Made by a program: the position numbers and the translations under genes. Source: an uncultured Clostridium sp. (GTDB taxonomy: Bacteria > Bacillota > Clostridia > TANB77 > CAG-508). From it: a stretch of 64,000 bases of DNA. Below, one piece after another: positions 53,416-62,353 of the stretch. The stretch covers positions 62,001-126,000 of the forward strand of contig URYN01000002.1 of assembly GCA_900552135.1 (NCBI GenBank). Reading direction: 5' to 3'. The notes beneath the pieces are model-generated. The model worked only from the letters and a program-made list of their open reading frames with translations. It was not told the origin of the DNA and made no database searches. Each line of letters begins with the position of its first letter. Within the stretch, counting starts at the first letter, position 1.

Positions 53416-53767
53416 TTATTCACCTAAGCCAAAGCTAACTCCAAGTGCATTATTTATTTGGCTCATTACATTTTCATCGTCTATATGCCCTATTTTTTCT
53501 TTTAGTCTGCTTTTATCTATCGTTCTTATTTGTTCTGCAAGCACTATAGATTCAGTTTTTAGTTTAGTGTTTTCAGGACCAATTTCTATATGAGTTGGTA
53601 ACTTGCTTTTTCCCATTTGAGAAGTTATTGCAGCTGCTATTACAGTTGGGCTATGTTTATTTCCCATATCATTTTGTATTATTACAACAGGTCTTATTCC
53701 TCCGTTGTTCTGAGCCAACTACAGGGCTTAAATCTGCATAAAACATATCTCCTCTTTTTACTACCAT
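53416..53767 (-). CDS. ndoA: EndoA/MazF-type mRNA interferase, interrupted by one +1 frameshift
   Basis: MazF/PemK-fold endoribonuclease toxin. It begins MVVKRGDMFYADLSPVVGSEQ, then one extra C (complement of 53704), then GGIRPVVIIQNDMGNKHSP and the rest of the family core to SFGLGE. Length minus one gives 116 residues, the usual size. The break falls at codon 22; the zero-frame codon is CGG and the expected residue is the conserved first Gly of the GG in QGGIRPV. AGGAGTG precedes the ATG. No antitoxin gene precedes it. Confidence 0.9.
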
Positions 53768-54088
53768 ATTATTCACTCCTAATATTTGTATAGCTAAGAT
53801 TTGTTTTTTATTGTATTTTAAATAATTCTAAATATAAACAAATTATTTATATCTTATTGTATAATATGCCAATTTTTTTTATTTGCTATTATGTAACTCA
53901 TATAATACAATCAACATTTTGCACATTGAATTTATTAAAGTTTTCCTATAGATTTTTATCAATTTTTATAGATTTTGAATAAATTCTATATTGTTTTTTT
54001 ATAAATTCTATGTAATTTTCATACAATAAAAAATATTTCTTGCTTTTCTTTTATTATTATTTCCAATATTAGAAGTTTTATAATCGTT
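53768..54088. other. AT-rich spacer upstream of endoA
   Basis: No ORF with a ribosome binding site, and in particular no EndoAI/MazE-like antitoxin. No clear promoter or hairpin recognised. Confidence 0.5.
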
Positions 54089-55054
54089 TTATGAATTAAT
54101 TTCTTTAAAATATTCTTTCAAGCATTCTTCAACTTCTTCTCTTGTATCTAAAGTGTTGATTTTACTTCTGAAAGCACTCGAATTTGGAAGATTTTTTGTA
54201 TAAGCAGAAATATGTTTTCTCATTTCTCTAACTGCTATAAATTCGCATTTTTCTTGAACTTCCAAATCTATATGTTTTAATATTGTTTCTAATTTTTCTT
54301 CATTTGAAACTTTAAAATCACATTTTCCATCTTTCATGTATGTTACTGCTTCTTTAAATAGCCATGGATTTCCAAATGCAGCTCTTCCAATCATTACAGC
54401 ATCAACATTATATTTTTCAAAAGCTTTTTTCACATCTTCTTTAGTTCTTAAGTCTCCATTCCCTATTACTGGAATAGAAACAGTGTCTTTTACTTGTTTT
54501 ATAATATTCCAATCCGCCTGACCAGAATAGTATTGGCTTCTTGTTCTTCCATGTACTGCTATTGCCGATGCTCCTGCATTTTCAATTATTTTGGCAGCAT
54601 CTACAGCAACTATACTATCGAAGTCCCATCCTATTCTCATCTTCACTGTTACTGGAACCTTTGAATTCTTTACAGCAGATTCTACTATTTCTTTAACTTT
54701 ATCTAAGTCTTGTAATAATCTGCTTCCATCACCATTTTTTACAACTTTTGGAGCCGGGCATCCCATGTTTATATCTACAATATCAGCAAATTCGCTGACA
54801 TATTTTGCAGCAAATCCGATGGCTTCTACATCACTACCAAATATCTGCACAGCAAGAGGTCTTTCTTCTTTGCAAGTTTTCAATAATAGCTTTGTTTTCT
54901 CATCTCCATATAAAAGAGCCTTTGCACTTACCATTTCTGAATAAACAAGACCAGCACCATTTTCTTTGCATATTAATCTAAATGGCAGGTCTGTAATACC
55001 TGCCATTGGTGCTAAAAATATATTATTATCTGTTTCTACATTTCCTATTCTCAA
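54089..55054 (-). CDS. dusB: tRNA-dihydrouridine synthase (DusB type)
   Basis: 321-residue FMN enzyme reducing uridines in the tRNA D-loop. LAPMAGITDLPFR, DINMGCPAPKVVKNGDGS (catalytic Cys), KMRIGWDF, AVHGRTRSQYYSG and IGNGDLRT are family blocks. TTG start at 55054 with AAGGGTGA upstream; a GTG at 55063 would overlap that site. Confidence 0.93.
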   Translation of the reverse strand: MRIGNVETDNNIFLAPMAGITDLPFRLICKENGAGLVYSEMVSAKALLYGDEKTKLLLKTCKEERPLAVQIFGSDVEAIGFAAKYVSEFADIVDINMGCPAPKVVKNGDGSRLLQDLDKVKEIVESAVKNSKVPVTVKMRIGWDFDSIVAVDAAKIIENAGASAIAVHGRTRSQYYSGQADWNIIKQVKDTVSIPVIGNGDLRTKEDVKKAFEKYNVDAVMIGRAAFGNPWLFKEAVTYMKDGKCDFKVSNEEKLETILKHIDLEVQEKCEFIAVREMRKHISAYTKNLPNSSAFRSKINTLDTREEVEECLKEYFKEINS

Positions 55055-55179
55055 TATTTTCACCCTTAATATTTTAGTCTTTAAATTTAAAATTTCGTAT
55101 ATAATTTTAATCTTTAAGTTGATGTTATGTAAGTTCTATTTTCTATTTTTTATTTAAATTTTGTCTACGAATTTTTATT

Positions 55180-56286
55180 TTAATCTACAAATATTGCTTT
55201 CTGTCTTCTTCCGCTTATATTTAAAAGCAATCCAATCATCATTAAGTTTGTAAGTAATGAACTTCCTCCATAGCTAACAAATGGTAAAGGAACACCCGTT
55301 ATTGGTAATAGCCCCATTGTCATTCCTATATTTTCCGTAAAGTGGAATAATAGTATTCCAGCAATTCCTATTGCAATATAAGAACCTAAATTATCTTTTG
55401 CAGTTTTAGCAATGTATATCGATTTTGTTATCAGGATTACATAGGTTATAATTACTGTTGCTGCTACAACAAATCCCATTTCTTCTCCGATTACCGCGAA
55501 TATAAAGTCTGTTGACTTTGGATATAAGAATCCAAGTTGTGTTTGATTTCCTTTTAGAATTCCCATTCCTAAAAATTCACCGGCACCAATTGCAAGTTTT
55601 GATTGAATAACATTGTATCCGGCACCTCTAGGGTCTAAGTTTGGATTTAAGAATACATCAATTCTTGTTTTAGCATGTTCTGGTAACACAAAAAAATATA
55701 ATGTTGGAATTATTATAACTGTTAGTAAAATTCCAGTAATTATATACCTTTTCTTTATTCCTGCTGAAAATAGTATAAATATTGTTGCAACTACGAAAGT
55801 ACATGCTGTTCCATAATCAGGTTGTTTTATTATAAGAAGCACTGGAACTGCAACTATTAATAGTGCAAGTAGCAAACGTGTTGGTCTACTAATTTGATCT
55901 CTTCCATTTTCCTGTATTCTTGAAATATATGTTGCTAAAGCTATTATTACAATAATCTTTGCAAACTCTGCTGGTTGAATAGAAATTCCACCTATTGTAA
56001 ACCAGCTGGTTGCTCCATTTACACTCTTGGTAAATAATACTGCAATTAGCGATATTAGGATTAATATATATAATATTGGAGATATTTTTGAGATTGTTTT
56101 ATAATCCATAAATATTAGCATAATCATTATTGGTATGCTTACAGCAAGCCATATTAGCTGTCTTTTAAATTCCACATAATCAGAATTCTGAGTTGCAGAA
56201 AAAAGTGCAACCAAACCAATTGTTAGAAGTATTACAATACAAAGAAGAACTCCCCAATCCATATTCTTAAGTATTTTTCTTCCCAA
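55180..56286 (-). CDS. rodA: RodA/FtsW-type peptidoglycan polymerase
   Basis: 368-residue SEDS protein with about ten membrane helices. Visible family blocks: GATSWFTIGGISIQPAEFAK, DYGTA, FIFAVIGEEMG, and GITGVPLPFVSYGGSSLLTN at the C-terminus. Called RodA over FtsW or SpoVE because it follows minD-minE. TTG start with GAGG ten bases upstream. Confidence 0.9.
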   Translation of the reverse strand: MGRKILKNMDWGVLLCIVILLTIGLVALFSATQNSDYVEFKRQLIWLAVSIPIMIMLIFMDYKTISKISPILYILILISLIAVLFTKSVNGATSWFTIGGISIQPAEFAKIIVIIALATYISRIQENGRDQISRPTRLLLALLIVAVPVLLIIKQPDYGTACTFVVATIFILFSAGIKKRYIITGILLTVIIIPTLYFFVLPEHAKTRIDVFLNPNLDPRGAGYNVIQSKLAIGAGEFLGMGILKGNQTQLGFLYPKSTDFIFAVIGEEMGFVVAATVIITYVILITKSIYIAKTAKDNLGSYIAIGIAGILLFHFTENIGMTMGLLPITGVPLPFVSYGGSSLLTNLMMIGLLLNISGRRQKAIFVD

Positions 56287-56316
56287 TTCTAATTAACCTC
56301 ATTTTCTATTTTTATT

Positions 56317-56967
56317 TTAATTTTTCTGTTGTTTTGCAGGTTCTACTTTTTTGCTTCCTTGTTTATTTCTATTTCCATTCTTTTTTTTAGAATTATTTCC
56401 TGCATTTTTCTTTTTATTATTTTTCTTTGTTCCAACTTTATTGTCTTTTATTACTTTGTTTTCAGGACTGTTTTCTTTTTCAGTCTTTTCTACCTTTTCT
56501 GTATCTTCGACTTCTACTGTTTCATCTTTTTTCTCAGTTTCGTCTATCTTAGTTTCCTCTTTATCTTTTACCTTTTTGTCTTCTACCGCTTCTTTTTCAA
56601 CTTTCTTCTCATCTATTTTTTGTTCTTCAGTTTTTTCCTCTTTTCCTTCTTCTGTTTTCTTGTTCTTTGCTTCTTCCTTTATACCTGCTATTGGAATATT
56701 TGCATATAAAGCTGGTGCTCCAGTTGTTCCATCTTCGTTAGTCCTATTTGTAAGTCTAACATCTATATCATTTTCATCTACATCTATATATTTTTTTATA
56801 ACTTCTATAATTTCTTTTCTCATCATATCAAGAAAATCTGCAGAAACATTTGCTCTGTCCTGCATTAGTACTAAATGCAATCTTTCTTTTGCTGTATCTT
56901 TTGAACTTGCCTCTAGTTGGTCTTTCTTTCCAATTCTTTTAAAGAAATTTGTAATGCCCTCAAACAT
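56317..56967 (-). CDS. minE: MinE with an unusual charged C-terminal tail
   Basis: 216 residues against ~90 for normal MinE. Residues 1-~100 are canonical: FFKRIGKKDQ, SKDTAKERLHLVLMQDRANVSADFLDMMRKEIIEVIKKYIDV and ANIPIAGI. Residues ~105-216 are a Lys/Glu-rich, then Lys/Asn-rich low-complexity tail. MinE drives MinD off the membrane and sets the division site. Follows minD by 79 bp; GGAGGT site. Confidence 0.88.
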   Translation of the reverse strand: MFEGITNFFKRIGKKDQLEASSKDTAKERLHLVLMQDRANVSADFLDMMRKEIIEVIKKYIDVDENDIDVRLTNRTNEDGTTGAPALYANIPIAGIKEEAKNKKTEEGKEEKTEEQKIDEKKVEKEAVEDKKVKDKEETKIDETEKKDETVEVEDTEKVEKTEKENSPENKVIKDNKVGTKKNNKKKNAGNNSKKKNGNRNKQGSKKVEPAKQQKN

Positions 56968-57046
56968 TTAAGTACCTCCAAATCGATATTTTTCAATTAT
57001 GTTTTCTTATCTTATATTATTTCTAGCCTTTAGCTAATTTTTGCAA

Positions 57047-57838
57047 TTATTTTCTAAAAATATGTTTCAATTTAGAAAAGAATCCTTCATCTTTTCCTGG
57101 AATTGTAACGTCAATATTTTCTCCCAAAATTCTTCTTGCAATTTCAAGATATGCTCTTCCTGATGGAGCCTTTTTGTTTATTACGGCTGGCTCACCTTTA
57201 TTGGTTTGAGTAATTATAAATTCATCATCTGGTACAACACCAATTAAATTTATTGACAATAAATCTACTATATCGTCAACATCCATCATTTCGCCTTTTC
57301 TAACCATGTTTGGTCTTAATCTGTTTACAATTAATTCTGGATTTTTTATTTCAGATGCTTCTAATAATCCAATAATTCTATCAGCATCTCTTATTGAAGA
57401 TATTTCTGCATTTGTAACAACAATTGCTCTATCTGCTCCAGCGATAGCGTTTTTAAAACCCTGTTCAATTCCTGCTGGGCAATCAATTAATATAAAATCA
57501 AATTCTTCTTTTAGTTTGTTAGTTAGTTCTTTCATTTGTTCTTCATTTATAGCACTTTTATCTCTAGTTTGAGCAGCTGGTAATAGGAATAATTGTTCAA
57601 ATCTTTTATCCTTTATAAGGGCTTGTCTTAGTTTACATTTTTCTTCTACAACATCAACAATGTCGTATACTATTCTGTTTTCTAGGCCCATTACTACATC
57701 AAGGTTTCTTAAACCTATATCTGTATCAACAAGCACTACCTTCTTTCCGCTAAGTGCAAGGGCTGATCCAAGATTTGCTGTTGTAGTTGTTTTTCCTACT
57801 CCACCTTTTCCCGATGTTATAACTATAACCTCTCCCAT
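57047..57838 (-). CDS. minD: Septum site-determining ATPase MinD
   Basis: 263-residue ParA-type ATPase. Deviant Walker A SGKGGVGKTTTTANLG, switch block VLVDTDIGLRNLD, Walker B FDFILIDCPAGIEQG, and the C-terminal amphipathic membrane helix FFSKLKHIFRK. Start 57838 has GGAGG upstream; the longer frame begins on it. No minC precedes it in this window. Confidence 0.96.
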   Translation of the reverse strand: MGEVIVITSGKGGVGKTTTTANLGSALALSGKKVVLVDTDIGLRNLDVVMGLENRIVYDIVDVVEEKCKLRQALIKDKRFEQLFLLPAAQTRDKSAINEEQMKELTNKLKEEFDFILIDCPAGIEQGFKNAIAGADRAIVVTNAEISSIRDADRIIGLLEASEIKNPELIVNRLRPNMVRKGEMMDVDDIVDLLSINLIGVVPDDEFIITQTNKGEPAVINKKAPSGRAYLEIARRILGENIDVTIPGKDEGFFSKLKHIFRK

Positions 57839-57914
57839 AGAATCCTCCATTCATTACTAACCATTGCATATTTAACAAACTTTTATGAATCCACTTGTCC
57901 ATAATTCTATCACT

Positions 57915-57943
57915 AGTTTATACGCAAAAGGCTAAAAAGTCAA
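57915..57943 (-). promoter_or_regulatory. Promoter of the minD-minE-rodA operon
   Basis: TTGACT (57943-57938), 17 bp, TAAACT (57920-57915). Confidence 0.75.
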
Positions 57944-57980
57944 GTAAAATTGGACATTTTGCATATTTATTTTTACAAAA

Positions 57981-58026
57981 AAATTTTAGTATTTTGTCGT
58001 TTTTTGACGAGTTCATACTAAAATTT
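57981..58026 (-). terminator. Terminator upstream of the min operon
   Basis: AAATTTTAGTAT / ATACTAAAATTT stem with an inner GTC/GAC pairing, followed by T7 on the minus strand. Ends the transcript of the gene at 58133. Confidence 0.85.
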
Positions 58027-58132
58027 TAATTATAATGTATTTAATTCGCTATGCATTGACATAGCCTTCTTTTTGTTTTCTCTTTGTCATAGGAGTTTTG
58101 AGTTCTTCTTTAGAACTCATCACCTCTATATC

Positions 58133-59272
58133 TCATGGTATCAAATATAAAGTAGGACGAGTGCCATTGCTATGGACTGTAGTATCTGTAGGAATATTAG
58201 TATCACGGTATATAGCACTAAGTGCTAAAACGTTGCTAAATCCACCTCCTCTTCCACTTCTAGATACTGTACCATATGCTTCCTGTGTTAATTCATAACA
58301 ATTTCCTGCAAAATCATATATATTATTCTTCTTCCAACTTTCACTATAGCCTGTATTCTGTTTATTTCCTGCTCCAGCTACAGTATTGTCTTTACAGTTT
58401 CCCCAAGTACTCGAATCTGTTATACTAACTCCTGAACTTGCTAACCAATTGCATGTTGCATCCCACTGCAATCCCCATATCATTCTTGTTTTTACATTTG
58501 ACCCTTTAGTTAATGCTGTACAATTTTTATATAATTCATACCATGACTTATCTGTTTGCGTTGCTCCTGTCTTCTCCCCATTCTCCGATAGCTCATATCT
58601 TCCTATATAAAAGCCATAGTATTTCTCCAAACTACTTATCATTTCATCATATTCACTTACCATAGTCTCAGCCATATTTTTCAAACTGCTAAATCCTGCT
58701 GTTGCATAATTTGCATAATCATAACTAGTTCCTCCACTACCAAGTACTAAATCTGGCTCTTTATAACCCCTTGTATCTCCTGGTTTTACTCTTGTTTGTC
58801 CACTTATTATAGCTGAATTTGTGTATTTTGTAGTTTTTACTCCTGTACTTCCAGAAAGAGCTATTCCGTCTGTTACAGTTGTGTACAGACTACTTGGATT
58901 TTCTACTGGTACCCATACCCATTGGTTTCCTTCAAGGTCTTTTCCAACATTCTCTTCACCACTATATCTATCTTTATCAGCTATATTATCGGATATGACT
59001 ACTCCACTTTCATCAGTTCCTCCAACATAATAATATCCATCAGGAATTGGAGCCTTTACGACAACTAATGATTTTGAAATTTTTTCTGCATCATCTACCT
59101 GATTTTGATAAACCTGTTTCAATGTTATTTCACTATCTAATTGGCTCTTTCTCTGTGTTCCAGATATCATTAGTGCCGTTGATAGAATTATTATAAAAAA
59201 CAACACCGTTACCAAAACAACACTTGTTATTGAGCCTTTTTCATCTTTCATTTTCTTCAGAATCTTTCTCAT
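58133..59272 (-). CDS. Surface protein: pilin-like anchor plus formylglycine-enzyme/C-type-lectin fold
   Basis: 379 residues. A short basic head then GSITSVVLVTVLFFIIILSTALMI, a pilin-like hydrophobic helix after a Gly. The rest resembles the FGE-sulfatase (C-type-lectin-like) fold: PDGYYYVGG, GNQWVWVPV, YGFYIGRYELSE, ARMIWGLQW-like RMIWGLQWDATCNWL, NIYDFAGNCYELTQE and a C-terminal GRGGGFSNVLALSAIYRD..GTRPTLYL. Probably a secreted binding protein; enzyme activity unlikely, as FGE copper cysteines are not evident. GAGGAGG precedes the ATG. Confidence 0.8.
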   Translation of the reverse strand: MRKILKKMKDEKGSITSVVLVTVLFFIIILSTALMISGTQRKSQLDSEITLKQVYQNQVDDAEKISKSLVVVKAPIPDGYYYVGGTDESGVVISDNIADKDRYSGEENVGKDLEGNQWVWVPVENPSSLYTTVTDGIALSGSTGVKTTKYTNSAIISGQTRVKPGDTRGYKEPDLVLGSGGTSYDYANYATAGFSSLKNMAETMVSEYDEMISSLEKYYGFYIGRYELSENGEKTGATQTDKSWYELYKNCTALTKGSNVKTRMIWGLQWDATCNWLASSGVSITDSSTWGNCKDNTVAGAGNKQNTGYSESWKKNNIYDFAGNCYELTQEAYGTVSRSGRGGGFSNVLALSAIYRDTNIPTDTTVHSNGTRPTLYLIP

Positions 59273-59299
59273 TTGATTTCCTCCTCATTTACTATATAT

Positions 59300-59327
59300 G
59301 ATATACTAATTTCAAATAATAAGTCAA
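59300..59327 (-). promoter_or_regulatory. Promoter of the lectin-fold surface protein
   Basis: TTGACT (59327-59322), 16 bp, TATATC (59305-59300). Confidence 0.65.
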
Positions 59328-59368
59328 TAAATTCACTTAATTTTATCATTTTTTAATTAAATATTTTC

Positions 59369-59397
59369 TTTACTTTATAATAACTTAATGTTATACT
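59369..59397 (+). promoter_or_regulatory. Promoter of the zinc-ribbon protein
   Basis: TTTACT (59369-59374), 17 bp, TATACT (59392-59397). Confidence 0.55.
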
Positions 59398-59584
59398 TTA
59401 GATGAAGTTTCACAAAAGACTAAGGATATACACATCTAGATAAAGAAGTTCAATTAGAACTTAAATATAAGTTTACAAAATAATCTATAAACTCATATTA
59501 AATCTTTATATTGCTGTCAATAAATATGCCAATATGGTCTCATTGCAGTAAACTTTAATAAATGAAAATAAAGGAGAAAAAATT

Positions 59585-59986
59585 ATGTTTTGTAAAAATT
59601 GTGGAGAAGAACTAAAAAATGGAGAAAGCGTTTGTCCTAAATGTGGATGGAGTGGCACACCACAAAACCAAGAAAAAACATCTAATGGAACTGGCAACAA
59701 ATCATCCATATCAATTAATTTAAACATAATCATAAAGTTAGCTTTATATATAGTTGCAATTGTTGTAATTTGTATGAGTTTTAACGGTGCAGATAAAATA
59801 GGAAGTGCTGCTTACAGCATGAGAATTTTAAGATCTGTTGGTGGAAATTCTGTAGCAGAAGCTTTCTATCAATACTATGGTTCTTTTTTATACGGAGTAG
59901 AAACTTTTGTAAGAGCCGTCGGAATTGCCCTTGGTGTAATTATTGCCTATATAGCAACAACAATTAAAGCATATAAAAAGAAATAA
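59585..59986 (+). CDS. Zinc-ribbon membrane protein
   Basis: 133 residues: N-terminal zinc ribbon FCKNCGEELKNGESVCPKCG, a Ser/Asn linker, then two hydrophobic helices (~45-65 and ~105-127) ending AYKKK. Common in Firmicutes; function unknown. AAAGGAG site and its own terminator. Confidence 0.8.
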   Translation: MFCKNCGEELKNGESVCPKCGWSGTPQNQEKTSNGTGNKSSISINLNIIIKLALYIVAIVVICMSFNGADKIGSAAYSMRILRSVGGNSVAEAFYQYYGSFLYGVETFVRAVGIALGVIIAYIATTIKAYKKK

Positions 59987-60004
59987 TTAATTTTTTAAAT
60001 ACGT

Positions 60005-60050
60005 CCCAAATTGTTAATTTTAAAAGCAACAATTTGGGTTATTTTTTTAT
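60005..60050 (+). terminator. Terminator after the zinc-ribbon gene
   Basis: CCCAAATTGTT / AACAATTTGGG 11-bp stem, then TTATTTTTTTAT. Confidence 0.92.
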
Positions 60051-60070
60051 AAATTTATTGGTCAGTTTTC

Positions 60071-60099
60071 TTGACATGTTTTATTTTTAATAATATACT
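60071..60099 (+). promoter_or_regulatory. Promoter of the por operon
   Basis: TTGACA (60071-60076), 17 bp, TATACT (60094-60099); leader about 100 nt. Confidence 0.85.
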
Positions 60100-60205
60100 C
60101 TACTTGTAAAAATGTACATATTATTTTTAGGGTTAATTTCATATTCAAATTTAATATTTAATCTGTAAAATGATGTGTGCAAATTTTTGAAAGGAGCTAA
60201 AAAAC

Positions 60206-60787
60206 GTGAAGGATTTAGTTGAAATTAGATGGCACGGTAGAGGTGGTCAAGGTGCCAAAACAGCTTCTCTTTTACTTGCTGATGCAGCATTCAATACTGG
60301 AAAATATATTCAAGGTTTCCCAGAATACGGTCCAGAAAGAATGGGTGCTCCAATTACTGCTTACAATCGTATTAGCAATAAACCTATTGTTATTCATAGC
60401 AATATTTATGAGCCAGATTATGTAGTAGTTGTAGATGACACTCTTTTGGAAACTGTTGATGTTACTGCAGGTTTAAAAGAAGATGGTGCAATTGTTATAA
60501 ATACTGTTAAGGACGAAGAACAAATAAAGAAATTGTTAAAAGGATACAAAGGCAAAGTTTATTGTATAGATGCAAGAAAGATTTCTGAGGAGGCTCTTGG
60601 AAGATATTTCCCAAATACTCCTATGCTTGCTGCAATTGTTAAAGTTGCTGGAATTATGGACGAAGATGCTTTCTTGGCAGATATGCAAGGTTCTTTCAAG
60701 CATAAATTTGCTAAAAAGCCTGAGGTTATTGATGGTAATATGAATGCTCTTAAGATGGCTTTAAGCCAAGTAAAGCAAATTCAATAA
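60206..60787 (+). CDS. porC: 2-oxoacid:ferredoxin oxidoreductase, gamma subunit
   Basis: 193 residues: EIRWHGRGGQGAKTAS at the start, FPEYGPERMGAPITAYNRIS and VVVDDTLL are gamma-subunit blocks. Part of a four-gene set with order gamma-delta-alpha-beta, as in archaeal-type PFOR/VOR, in place of the single-chain clostridial PFOR. GTG start with AAAGGAG nine bases upstream. Pyruvate is the likeliest substrate, but 2-oxoisovalerate cannot be excluded. Confidence 0.92.
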   Translation: MKDLVEIRWHGRGGQGAKTASLLLADAAFNTGKYIQGFPEYGPERMGAPITAYNRISNKPIVIHSNIYEPDYVVVVDDTLLETVDVTAGLKEDGAIVINTVKDEEQIKKLLKGYKGKVYCIDARKISEEALGRYFPNTPMLAAIVKVAGIMDEDAFLADMQGSFKHKFAKKPEVIDGNMNALKMALSQVKQIQ

Positions 60788-60848
60788 CATTTATTGGTTT
60801 ATGGGTTATTCCAATAAAAACCTAAATATATTATTCGAGGAGATAATT

Positions 60849-61157
60849 ATGGCAGAAATGCATATTGATAAAAATACACCAGTTGAAAAATTAACTCCTG
60901 GTGGTGTGATTTATCAAGCAGGAAATGCTCGTGAGTTTAAAACTGGCGACTGGAGAAGTATGTGCCCAGTTTGGCATGAGGAAAAGTGTACACAATGTGG
61001 ATTATGCTTCCCTGTTTGCCCTGATGATTCTATTCCTGTTGATAGAGAAACTTTAAAAAGAAAAGATTTTGATTATGATTACTGCAAAGGATGTGGCGTT
61101 TGTTCAAAGGTTTGTCCTTTCGGTGCTATAGAAATGAAGGAAGGAGTTGATAAATAA
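60849..61157 (+). CDS. porD: 2-oxoacid:ferredoxin oxidoreductase, delta (ferredoxin) subunit
   Basis: 102 residues with two 4Fe-4S motifs: CTQCGLCFPVCP and CKGCGVCSKVCP. Carries electrons from the catalytic core to free ferredoxin. Start at 60849 has GAGGAGA upstream. Its stop overlaps the porA start by one base (TAATG), so they are coupled. Confidence 0.94.
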   Translation: MAEMHIDKNTPVEKLTPGGVIYQAGNAREFKTGDWRSMCPVWHEEKCTQCGLCFPVCPDDSIPVDRETLKRKDFDYDYCKGCGVCSKVCPFGAIEMKEGVDK

Positions 61158-62350
61158 TGAGTATTAGAGAACGTTTAAGTGGAAATGAAGCTTCTGCTGT
61201 TGCAATGAAACAAATTAATCCAGATGTTGTTGCAGCCTTCCCTATCACTCCATCAACTGAAATTCCACAGTATTTTTCTACTTTTGTTAGTAATGGACAA
61301 GTTGATACAGAGTTTGTTGCAGTTGAGAGCGAACATAGTGCTATGAGTGCTTGTATCGGTGCCGAAGCTGCAGGTGCAAGAGCCATGACAGCAACTTCTG
61401 CAAATGGTTTATCTTTTATGTGGGAGATGCTTTATATTGCTTCTGGTTCAAGACTTCCAATAGTTATGTCTTTGGTAAACAGAGCTGTTTCAGGTCCATT
61501 GAACATACACAACGATCATTCTGACGCAATGGGTGTTAGAGATGCTGGCTGGATTATGCTATTTTCAGAGAATAACCAAGAAGCTTATGATAATTTAATA
61601 ATGGCACATCAAATTGCTGAAAATAAAGATGTTATGCTTCCATTAATGGTTTGCCAAGATGGATTTATCACTTCTCATTCAATAGAAAATATTGAGTTAA
61701 TAGAAGATGATAAAGTTAAAGAGTTTGTTGGAAAATACAAACCTGAACATTACCTATTAAATCATGATGAACCTGTTGCAATGGGTCCAATGGATTTACA
61801 AGCATTCTTATTTGAACACAAGTATCAACAAGCCGAAGCTATGAGAAATGCTAAAAAAGTTATTTTAGATGTAGCAGATAAATTTGAAAAAATGACTGGA
61901 AGAAAATATGGTTTCTTCGAGGAATATAAATTAGATGATGCAGAAATTGCAATTGTTTGTATGAACTCTACTGCAGGAACAACTAAAGCAGTGGTTGATG
62001 ATTTAAGAGCTAGAGGAATAAAAGCAGGACTTCTTAAAGTTCGTGTATTTAGACCTTTCCCTGCAGAAGAAATTGCAAAAGCTCTTGCTCATTTAAAGGC
62101 TGTTGCCGTTCTAGATAAAGACGATAGTGTAAACGCTGCAGGAGGTCCATTGTTCACAGATGTAACATCTGCAATGTATGCCTTGGGCGATGAGCATGTT
62201 CCTGTTGTAAATTATATTTACGGAATCGGCGGTAGAGATACTACTACAAAGGACATTGCCGGAGTTTACGCAGACTTACAAAAAATTGTTAAAACTCGTG
62301 AAGTTGGTAATCCATATAGATATTTTGGATTAAGAAAGGAAGGTAAATAG
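61157..62350 (+). CDS. porA: 2-oxoacid:ferredoxin oxidoreductase, alpha subunit
   Basis: 397 residues: SGNEASAVAMKQINPDVVAAFPITPSTEI, ESEHSAMSACIGAEAAGARAMTATSANGL and GPLNIHNDHSDAMGVRDAGWI are alpha-subunit blocks forming part of the TPP/CoA site. Stop is 3 bp before porB. Confidence 0.95.
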   Translation: MSIRERLSGNEASAVAMKQINPDVVAAFPITPSTEIPQYFSTFVSNGQVDTEFVAVESEHSAMSACIGAEAAGARAMTATSANGLSFMWEMLYIASGSRLPIVMSLVNRAVSGPLNIHNDHSDAMGVRDAGWIMLFSENNQEAYDNLIMAHQIAENKDVMLPLMVCQDGFITSHSIENIELIEDDKVKEFVGKYKPEHYLLNHDEPVAMGPMDLQAFLFEHKYQQAEAMRNAKKVILDVADKFEKMTGRKYGFFEEYKLDDAEIAIVCMNSTAGTTKAVVDDLRARGIKAGLLKVRVFRPFPAEEIAKALAHLKAVAVLDKDDSVNAAGGPLFTDVTSAMYALGDEHVPVVNYIYGIGGRDTTTKDIAGVYADLQKIVKTREVGNPYRYFGLRKEGK

Positions 62351-62353
62351 ATT

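Larger units (their letters stand above)
59273..59584. other. Divergent spacer with two promoters and a long leader
   Basis: Holds a leftward and a rightward promoter. The rightward transcript would have a ~180-nt leader with hairpins (AGTTC-AATTA-GAACT; AGTTTA/TAAACT). Confidence 0.5.

Noticed and set aside
56351..56971. Long plus-strand frame opposite minE.
   Set aside because: It mirrors the Lys/Glu-rich MinE tail, encodes Phe/Ser-rich sequence and has no ribosome binding site; minE is clearly the real gene.
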